The translations under genes and the position numbers were made by a program. The notes under the pieces were generated by a model that had not been told where the DNA came from, made no database searches, and worked only from the letters and a program-made list of their open reading frames with translations. From Streptomyces davaonensis JCM 4913 (lineage in GTDB: Bacteria; Actinomycetota; Actinomycetes; Streptomycetales; Streptomycetaceae), in NCBI RefSeq assembly GCF_000349325.1, contig NC_020504.1, forward strand, positions 6,544,053 through 6,608,052: 64,000 bases of DNA, given 5' to 3'. Shown piece by piece: positions 57,966-64,000 of the stretch (the first letter of the stretch is position 1; every line of letters begins with the position of its first letter).

Positions 57966-59403
57966 GGCTCAGCGCTCTCTTCATGATCTTCCCCATGTCG
58001 TTGCGGGGCAGCGCGTCCAGATGGTGCACGACCCGGGGCCGCTTGTGCGGGGCGAGCCGCCGGGCCACGTGATCGGCCAACTCCTCGACGGTGGGCGGCT
58101 TTTCGGGGTCCGCTGGGACCACCCACGCCACGATCCGCTCACCCAGATCCGCGTCTGGCTCCCCGGTCACCGCGGCCTCCCGCACCCCCGGATGTTCCAG
58201 CAGCGCGTTCTCGATCTCCCCGGCGCCGATCTTGTAACCGCCGCTCTTGATCAGGTCGGTGGCCTTGCGGCCCACGATGCGGACGTACCCGTCGGGGTCG
58301 CGCACCGCCATGTCCCCGGTGCGGAACCAGCCGTCCGCGGTGAACGCGTCGCGCGTGGCGTCCGGCCGGTTGAGGTACTCGGTGAACAGGTTCGGCCCGC
58401 GCACCTGGATCTCGCCCACCGTCTCCCCGTCGTACGCCGCGATCGGCGTCCCGTCCTCCTCCACCAGCCGCAGTTCCACGCCCGGCAGCGGCACGCCGAC
58501 GGTGCCGGGGCGGGCCTCGCCGTCCGCGCGGATGCTGGTGTTCATCAGTGTCTCGGTCATGCCGTACCGCTCGATCACCCGCCGCCCGGTGGCCTCGGCG
58601 ATCCGCTCGTGGTCGTGCACGGGCAGTGCGGCCGAACCGGAGACCAGCAGCCGCGCCGAGCCCATCGCCCGCGCGAGCTGCGGGTCCTCGGGGAGCGCCT
58701 GGGCGAGGCGGTGGTACATCGTCGGCACGCCGAACAGCATGGTCGCGCCGTCGCCCAGCTCCCGTGCCACGCCCTCCGGGCTGAACCGGCCGAGGTGGCG
58801 CACGGATCCGCCGCGCCGCAGCGGCCCGAGGATGCCGAGGACCAGCCCGTGCACATGGAACAGGGGCAGCCCGTGCACCAGGACGTCGTCGCCGGTCCAC
58901 TGCCAGGCGTCGGCGAGCGCGTCGAGGGTGCGGGCGACGGCCCGGCGGGGGAGGACGGCGCCCTTGGGGGGTCCGGTGGTGCCGGAGGTGTAGACGACGA
59001 GGGCGGGGTCCTCGTCGGAGGTCTCGGTCGGGCGGTGTGCGCCGGTGGCCCGGACGTCGACGTCCACCCGCTCCAAGTCCTTGAGCGCGTCCGGGAGTTC
59101 GTCACCCGGGGCGGCGAGTACGAGGCCGGGCGCGCTGTCGGACAGGATGTGCCCGAGTTCCTTCTCCCCGGACTTCGGGTTGAGCGGAACGGCGGCGATC
59201 CCCGCCTCCAGCGCCGCCACCACCGCCACGGCGGTCTCCAGCTCCGCAGTCGCCCAGACGGCGACCCGTCGGTGCCCGGCGATCCGGTCCGCGAGGGCGC
59301 CGGTCGCGGCGGCGAGCCGCGCGTACGTCAGGGACCGCTCGCCGAACCGCAGCGCGATGCGCTCGGGCGGACCGTCGGCCAGGGCCGGGAAGAGAGAGGA
59401 CAC
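57958..59403 (-). CDS. matB: Malonyl-CoA synthetase (acyl-CoA ligase)
   Basis: A 481-residue ANL-family ligase. VVYTSGTTGPPKGAV is the AMP-binding loop, VIERYGMTETLMNTS the A5 region, GWFRTGDMAV the hinge side and NDMGKIMKR the catalytic lysine block. Residue by residue it resembles S. coelicolor MatB (SCO2444) as I remember it, including the start MSSLFPAL. MatB makes malonyl- or methylmalonyl-CoA from the free diacid and could feed the malonyl-specific AT of the hybrid synthetase, though it is a core gene. GTG 59403 is preceded by AAGGAG. Confidence 0.88.
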   Translation of the reverse strand: MSSLFPALADGPPERIALRFGERSLTYARLAAATGALADRIAGHRRVAVWATAELETAVAVVAALEAGIAAVPLNPKSGEKELGHILSDSAPGLVLAAPGDELPDALKDLERVDVDVRATGAHRPTETSDEDPALVVYTSGTTGPPKGAVLPRRAVARTLDALADAWQWTGDDVLVHGLPLFHVHGLVLGILGPLRRGGSVRHLGRFSPEGVARELGDGATMLFGVPTMYHRLAQALPEDPQLARAMGSARLLVSGSAALPVHDHERIAEATGRRVIERYGMTETLMNTSIRADGEARPGTVGVPLPGVELRLVEEDGTPIAAYDGETVGEIQVRGPNLFTEYLNRPDATRDAFTADGWFRTGDMAVRDPDGYVRIVGRKATDLIKSGGYKIGAGEIENALLEHPGVREAAVTGEPDADLGERIVAWVVPADPEKPPTVEELADHVARRLAPHKRPRVVHHLDALPRNDMGKIMKRALSHG

Positions 59404-59555
59404 GCGTCGTATCTCCTTAGCAGTCGGCGTGCGGCACCATCACGCCACCACGATGCCCCGGTCCACGGGCTCAGGGCGGGAGATTGCGCCCTGCCGAGCC
59501 GTCCTGTGCCCCTTCTCACCCAGCCCCTGTCCCGCACCTCACCCTGTCCCGGCCC

Positions 59556-61874
59556 TCACCCCTCCCCGGCCCGTGCCGTGAACCAGGCGGCCAGCTGGCT
59601 GCGTTTGCTGAACCCCAGCTTCACCAGGATCCGCTCGACATGTCCCTCAGCCGTCCGCTGGGCGATGACCAGGGACTCGGCGATCTGCCGGTTGGTCAGA
59701 CCGCGGGCGACCAGCGCCGCCACCTCGGCCTCCCGCCGGGTCAGCGGCCGGGTGTCCGGGGCGGTGGCCGTGCCGGACGTCGGGCGGCGCAGCTCGCCGA
59801 GCGCGTAGGCGATGACGTCGTTGCGGGCGAGCGCGCCACCCCGCCGGTAGGCCCTGCCGTACGCGGGATCGCTCAGCGCGCTCCGGGCGTGCCGCTCGCC
59901 CGCGCCCTGGACCTGCGTCTCCGTCGGGTCGCCGCCGATGTCGCGCCAGATGCGGTCCACCGCGCCCCGCAGCACGGCCGCCTGTTCGGCCCGCCCGGCG
60001 AGCGCCTCGGCCGCGGCGAGCAGGTCCAGGGTGCGGGCGAGGCTCTGCCGCTGCCGTCCGGTGTACGGCAGCCGCAGGCACGCGCGCGCGTGCTCCGCGG
60101 CCCGGTCGTACTCGCCCAGGGACCAGTGCGCGAGGCCCAGGGTCCGTAACGCCCAGGCGCGCGCCCACTGTTCGCCGTGCGCCTCGCAGACGGCCACGGC
60201 CTCGGCGCACAAGGGGATCGCCTCGCCCGCCCGGCCCCGGCTGACCAGGGTGCAGGCGAGCTCGACCCGGGTGAGGACGACGAAGGCGACGGTGGTGGCG
60301 GCCACGTGGACATCGCTCTGCCGGTTCTGCGGCGTGTCGCCGTCCCGGAACTGCCAATTGCTCGGCTTGGCGGGATTCGCCAGCAGGGGCGGGATCGGGG
60401 GCGGGGTGGGGATCGGTAGTTCGGAGTCGGTGGGCGGGGTGGTGTGCGGGGGGTCCGCGCCGGTCAGGACGGCGGCGGAGCGGGTGTGGACCAGCGACAT
60501 CAGCGCGCCCGCCCACATGGCGCGGGTCAGGGCCGGGTCGGGTCGTGCCCCCGCCCGCAGCGCGCGGTCCAGCCAGTGCCGGCCCTCGCCCCAGATGCCG
60601 CTCGCCACCCAGTGGAACCACAGGGTCGCGGCCAGCCGCAGCCCGGCCTGTGCCTCGCCCGGCGTGGTGAGGCAGAAGTCCAGCGCGGCCCGGAAGTCGT
60701 CCTGGTCCAGGCGGAGCCGGTCGGTCACGGCGACCTGGTCGGGCCCGAACCAGGAGGCCTCGTACTCGGCGGCGAGCCGTGCGAAGTAGTCCCGGTGCCG
60801 CCGCCGGGTCACGGTGACCTCGCCGATGTCCTCCAGCTTCTCCAGGCCGTAGTCCCGCAGCGAGACCAGCAGCCGGTAGCGGACCTGCCCGCCCCGCTCC
60901 TCCCGCACCAGCACCGACTTGTCGACCAGCCCGGCGACCGCGTCCAGCACGTCCGTCGCGCCCAGGCCCTCCCCGCCGCACACCGCCTCCGCGGCGGCCA
61001 GGTCGAAGCCGCCGACGAACACCGACAGCCACGCCCACACCAACTGCTCCTGCGGGGTGCACAGTTCATGGCTCCAGTCGACGGCCGAGCGCAGCGTGCG
61101 ATGCCGGGGCGCGGAGGCGGGGCTGCCGCCGGTGAGCAGCTGATAGCGGTCGTCGAGGCGGGCCACGAGCTGGTCCACGCCGAGCGCCCGCACCCGTACC
61201 GCGGCCAGTTCGATGGCGAGCGGCAGCCCGTCGAGCCGACGGCACAGCCGGGCGACCGCGTGCTGGTTGCCCTCGCCGACGGTGAACCCGGGCACCACGG
61301 CCGCCGCCCGGTCCGCGAACAGCCGCAACGCGGGGAAGTGCTCGGCGGCCGAGGGGCCCAGCTCCTCCGGGGTGGGCGCGGGCAGCGGCGGCACCTCGTA
61401 CAGCTGCTCACCGGCGAGCCCCAGCCGGTGCCGGCTGGTCGCCAGCACCCGTACGCCCTCGGTGGCGGCCAGCAGGGTCTGCGCGAGCAGGGCACAACTG
61501 CGCAGCACATGCTCGCAGTTGTCCAGGACGAGCAGCAGGTTGCGGCCGCGCAGATGCTCCACGAGGACGTCCAGCGGCGGCCGCCCCGTCTCGTTGCGCA
61601 CATCGAGGGCGTCGGCCACGGCGTGCGGCACGAACGCCTCGTCGCCGAGCGCGGCCAGCGACACCAGCCACACGCCGTCCAGGAACGTCCGCGCGATCTG
61701 TTTGGCCACATGCGAGGCCAGCCGGGTCTTCCCGACCCCGCCCGGACCGGTCAGCGTCACCAGCCGGGCCTCGGTCAACAGCCTTCTGACGTCCGCCGAC
61801 TCGTCCCGCCGCCCCACAAAACTGGTCAGCTCCGCCGGGAAGCCGGAGGCGCGCCGCGCATGGGATTCGCCCAC
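59556..61874 (-). CDS. STAND-ATPase LuxR-family regulator
   Basis: A 772-residue regulator. FVGRRDE opens an NB-ARC-like ATPase with Walker A LTGPGGVGKT (Lys49), Walker B LLLVLDNCEHVL and GLPLAIELAA. A TPR-like helical region follows (about 400-680), interrupted by a low-complexity Pro/Thr stretch near 480. The C-terminal LuxR helix-turn-helix (LTRREAEVAALVARGLTNRQ, then IAESLVIAQRTAEGHVE) ends the protein. The class senses a ligand through its repeats and oligomerises on ATP binding. GTG 61874 was used as start. No clear target is apparent; the matB operon and the ATP-grasp gene are its neighbours. Confidence 0.88.
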   Translation of the reverse strand: MGESHARRASGFPAELTSFVGRRDESADVRRLLTEARLVTLTGPGGVGKTRLASHVAKQIARTFLDGVWLVSLAALGDEAFVPHAVADALDVRNETGRPPLDVLVEHLRGRNLLLVLDNCEHVLRSCALLAQTLLAATEGVRVLATSRHRLGLAGEQLYEVPPLPAPTPEELGPSAAEHFPALRLFADRAAAVVPGFTVGEGNQHAVARLCRRLDGLPLAIELAAVRVRALGVDQLVARLDDRYQLLTGGSPASAPRHRTLRSAVDWSHELCTPQEQLVWAWLSVFVGGFDLAAAEAVCGGEGLGATDVLDAVAGLVDKSVLVREERGGQVRYRLLVSLRDYGLEKLEDIGEVTVTRRRHRDYFARLAAEYEASWFGPDQVAVTDRLRLDQDDFRAALDFCLTTPGEAQAGLRLAATLWFHWVASGIWGEGRHWLDRALRAGARPDPALTRAMWAGALMSLVHTRSAAVLTGADPPHTTPPTDSELPIPTPPPIPPLLANPAKPSNWQFRDGDTPQNRQSDVHVAATTVAFVVLTRVELACTLVSRGRAGEAIPLCAEAVAVCEAHGEQWARAWALRTLGLAHWSLGEYDRAAEHARACLRLPYTGRQRQSLARTLDLLAAAEALAGRAEQAAVLRGAVDRIWRDIGGDPTETQVQGAGERHARSALSDPAYGRAYRRGGALARNDVIAYALGELRRPTSGTATAPDTRPLTRREAEVAALVARGLTNRQIAESLVIAQRTAEGHVERILVKLGFSKRSQLAAWFTARAGEG

Positions 61875-61931
61875 CGACCCAGGGTAAGCACAAGATCCCG
61901 ACGGAACGTCAGGTTCCCGGATTTCCCGCCT

Positions 61932-62819
61932 TTACGAGCGACCGCGGCCGAGCTCCGCCTCCGCCAGCACGGCCGCCACCACCCGCTCGACCGACCCGGG
62001 ATGCAGGAACAGGAACAGATTCGGCTCGACCAGCTCCAGCTCCATCACCCGCGGCTCCCCGTCCTCCCCGTCGACGAGATCCACGCGCGCGTACAGCAGC
62101 CCGTGCGCGTCCGGTACGGCGGCCAGCGCGCGCTCGGCGACGGCGAGTTCGGCCTCGGTCGCCGTCCACGGCTCCAGACCGGGATGGGCCACCTTCTGCG
62201 CGTCGAAGGCCGCACCGGGCGCCAGCACGGCCTGCTTGCGGCTGGCGTGCAGCAGCCGCCCGCCGAAGAACTGGAGCGCCCGCTCACCCCGGGTGTCGAT
62301 ACTGCGCACATAGGGCTGCACCATCGCGGTGAACCCCTCGTCGTGCATCCGCGCCAGATGCCGTACGGCCGCCTCGTGCCGGTCGGGCGTGTAGCGGGCG
62401 GCGTAACGCGCACCGGCGCCGGAGGTGGGCTTGATCACGTACTCGTGCTCGTCGGGGAGGTCCGGGGCGGCGCCGGGCGGGAGGTACCGCGTGGAGACGA
62501 CGGGCACGCCCACCTCGCCCAGCTCCCCCAGATACCGCTTGTCGGTGTTCCACCGCACGATCGCCGCGGGATTCGCCAGCCGCGTGACCTTGCCGCACCG
62601 CTCGGCCCACGCCACGAACTCGGCGGTGCGCCAGCTGTAGTCCCAGGTCGACCGGATCAGCGCGAGATCGTAGGCGGCCCAGTCGACGGTGTCGTCGTCC
62701 CAGTGCACGACGTCCGCCCCGGCCCCGGCCGCCGCCAGCGCCTCCCGCAGCACCGGCAGATCGCGGTCATGGCTCGGCTCGGGCAGGGGATCGTAGGTGA
62801 CCAGGGCAATTCGGGGCAC
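61932..62819 (-). CDS. ATP-grasp domain protein (RimK-like)
   Basis: A 295-residue enzyme with ATP-grasp blocks: LIRSTWDYSWR near residue 60, NTDKRYLGELGEVGVPVV (start of the ATP-binding lobe), YVIKPTSGAGARYAARY as nucleotide loop, and LVDGEDGEPRVMELELVEPN carrying the metal-binding Glu/Asn. Such enzymes join a carboxylate to an amine; the substrate here is unknown. GTG 62819 has GGAG eight bases upstream; longer upstream extensions of the frame have no homology. It is divergent from the MerR-PP2C gene and shares the 128-base promoter region. Confidence 0.82.
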   Translation of the reverse strand: MPRIALVTYDPLPEPSHDRDLPVLREALAAAGAGADVVHWDDDTVDWAAYDLALIRSTWDYSWRTAEFVAWAERCGKVTRLANPAAIVRWNTDKRYLGELGEVGVPVVSTRYLPPGAAPDLPDEHEYVIKPTSGAGARYAARYTPDRHEAAVRHLARMHDEGFTAMVQPYVRSIDTRGERALQFFGGRLLHASRKQAVLAPGAAFDAQKVAHPGLEPWTATEAELAVAERALAAVPDAHGLLYARVDLVDGEDGEPRVMELELVEPNLFLFLHPGSVERVVAAVLAEAELGRGRS

Positions 62820-62889
62820 GGCGGGCTCCAGAGTCGGGGAACGGACCGTCCGCAGGCTAATCACGCCCCACGCAACCGCGGCAACCGAA

Positions 62890-62920
62890 TTGACCTTCCC
62901 CCTCGGTGAAGCCCCAGCAT
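62890..62920 (+). promoter_or_regulatory. MerR-type promoter with 19-base spacer
   Basis: TTGACC at 62890-62895 and CAGCAT at 62915-62920 are separated by exactly 19 bases. The spacer holds a partly symmetrical CTTCCCCCTCGGTGAAG. An over-long spacer with a dyad is the mark of MerR-activated promoters. The gene 28 bases downstream encodes a MerR protein, which implies autoregulation. Confidence 0.6.
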
Positions 62921-62947
62921 CGAGGGACCGGAACACGGGAGGTGCCC

Positions 62948-63997
62948 ATGGCGGGCATGCTGACGATCGGCGCCTTCGCACGGGCCTGCCGGCTCTCGCC
63001 CAAGGCCCTGCGCCTGTACGACGAACTCGGCCTGCTGCGCCCCGCGCGCGTGGACCCCGAAACGGGCTACCGCTACTACGCGCCCGCCCAGCTCGAACAG
63101 GCCCGCCTGATGGCGTGGCTGCGCCGCATCGGCATGCCGCTGGCCCGGATCCGGGAGGTCGGCGCACTGCCCCCGCAGGCGGCGGCCCGGGAGATCCGGG
63201 CGTACTGGGCGGGCGTGGAGGCCGAGACGGCCGTACGGCGGGACCTGGCCGCCTTCCTGATCGACCGGCTGACGACCACGTCGAGAGAGGACATCACCAT
63301 GCTGGAACTGCGTCACTCGGCCCGCTCGGACCGCGGCCTGGTCCGCGCCGCCAACCAGGACACGGCCTACGCGGGCACCCGGCTGCTCGCGGTGGCCGAC
63401 GGATACGGGCCCGAGGGCGGCCCGGCGAGCAGCGCCGCGGTGGCGGCCCTGCGCCGTCTGGAGAGCGAGGAGCTGTCGGCCGGGAACGTCCTGAACCTCC
63501 TGGCGGAGGCGACCGGGCAGGCCGCGCAGGGAATGGCGGAGGAGACCGGCACCACCCTGACGGCGCTGCTCAGGACGGGCTCCCGACTGGCCCTGGTCCA
63601 CATCGGCGACTCCCGCGCCTACCTCCTGCGCGACGGCGACTTGTTCCGCATCACCCACGACCACACGGTGGTCCAGTCCCTGATCGACGAGGGCCGGCTG
63701 ACCCCGGAGGAGGCCACGACCCACCCCCAGCGCGCCCTGCTGCTGAAGTCCCTGTCCCCGACCACCTCGAACACCCCGGACCTGCACCTCCAGGACGCCC
63801 ACCCCGGCGACCGCTACCTCCTCTGCTCCGACGGCCTGCCCACGGTGGTCCCCGACGCCCGGATCCGGCACGTCCTGTCCACCGCCCCGGACCCGGACAC
63901 CGCCGTACGCACCCTGATCGACGCGGCGAACGAGGCGGGCGGGCCGGACAACGTCAGTTGTGTGGTGGCGGATGTGGTGGAGGCGGCGACGGACTGA
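62948..63997 (+). CDS. MerR regulator fused to a PP2C-type phosphatase
   Basis: A 349-residue fusion. Residues 1-110 are a MerR DNA-binding and coiled-coil unit (LTIGAFARACRLSPKALRLY, RVDPETGYRYYAPAQLEQAR). From about 120 on comes a complete PP2C/PPM phosphatase: ARSDRGLVRAANQDT, VADGYG, GTTLTALL, HIGDSRAYLL, LCSDGL and GGPDNVSCV, with the metal-binding Asp residues in place. Such a fusion could couple transcription to Ser/Thr dephosphorylation. GGGAGG precedes ATG 62948. The stop is three bases from the window end. A kinase partner is not seen nearby; the pseudokinase at 48729-53480 is unlikely to be it. Confidence 0.88.
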   Translation: MAGMLTIGAFARACRLSPKALRLYDELGLLRPARVDPETGYRYYAPAQLEQARLMAWLRRIGMPLARIREVGALPPQAAAREIRAYWAGVEAETAVRRDLAAFLIDRLTTTSREDITMLELRHSARSDRGLVRAANQDTAYAGTRLLAVADGYGPEGGPASSAAVAALRRLESEELSAGNVLNLLAEATGQAAQGMAEETGTTLTALLRTGSRLALVHIGDSRAYLLRDGDLFRITHDHTVVQSLIDEGRLTPEEATTHPQRALLLKSLSPTTSNTPDLHLQDAHPGDRYLLCSDGLPTVVPDARIRHVLSTAPDPDTAVRTLIDAANEAGGPDNVSCVVADVVEAATD

Positions 63998-64000
63998 GCG

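Overview
High-GC, strongly C/G-ending coding sequence, short or overlapping intergenic gaps, GTG/TTG starts and recognisable Streptomyces core genes (matB, an mbl-type actin homologue, a YtxH-like protein) indicate a Streptomyces chromosome. Two identical tRNA-Asn genes and one CAT-anticodon tRNA lie near the left end. No integrase, transposase, CRISPR array or rRNA was seen.

Layout. (1) 1-4,540: an ABC-exporter half pair, an FGGY sugar kinase with substitutions at catalytic-motif positions, a small YtxH-like protein and three tRNAs. (2) 4,584-8,196: a TetR regulator and a drug-type MFS pump, with an unusually regular array of 5-base half-sites in front of the pump, then a PLP enzyme of the cysteine-synthase fold. 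(3) 8,334-44,183: a large NRPS/PKS biosynthetic locus. Two tandem paralogous P450s are transcribed leftwards. A rightward, translationally coupled operon encodes a radical-SAM 2,3-aminomutase-like enzyme, a PLP aminotransferase, a conserved hypothetical protein, an O-methyltransferase, a C-A-T-C-A-T-C-A-T-E synthetase, a C-A-T-TE synthetase, an MbtH-like protein and a third P450. A LuxR-type regulator is transcribed leftwards, followed by a rightward exporter gene and a 3,411-residue hybrid synthetase (acyl-ligase-ACP-KS-AT-ACP-luciferase-like monooxygenase-C-A-T-C). (4) 44,188-47,541: a two-component system and a lipoprotein gene preceded by three phased direct repeats. (5) 47,565-59,403: an mbl-type gene, a four-gene leftward operon that fits the vWA-MoxR-VMAP class of predicted NTP-dependent conflict systems (Trypco1, trypsin plus VMAP-C, MoxR AAA+, and a giant vWA-like/pseudokinase/BTAD/HAD protein), then an AccDA-like carboxyltransferase and matB. 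(6) 59,556-63,997: a STAND-ATPase LuxR regulator, an ATP-grasp enzyme and a MerR-PP2C fusion with a MerR-style promoter.

How the biosynthetic locus may work. The ligase domain loads an acid starter, one malonyl unit is added without ketoreduction, and the in-line FMN monooxygenase probably hydroxylates the carrier-bound chain. An imino-acid-like residue follows, then a Phe-like, an aliphatic, a D-configured and a final residue, and the TE releases the product. The last adenylation domain lacks the usual carboxy-proximal Asp that binds the alpha-amino group. An aminomutase-like gene opens the operon, so a non-alpha or otherwise unusual amino acid in that slot is a reasonable hypothesis. TTA codons are seen only in the pathway regulator and the exporter, which suggests bldA-dependent expression. 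I recognise no known compound from this arrangement.
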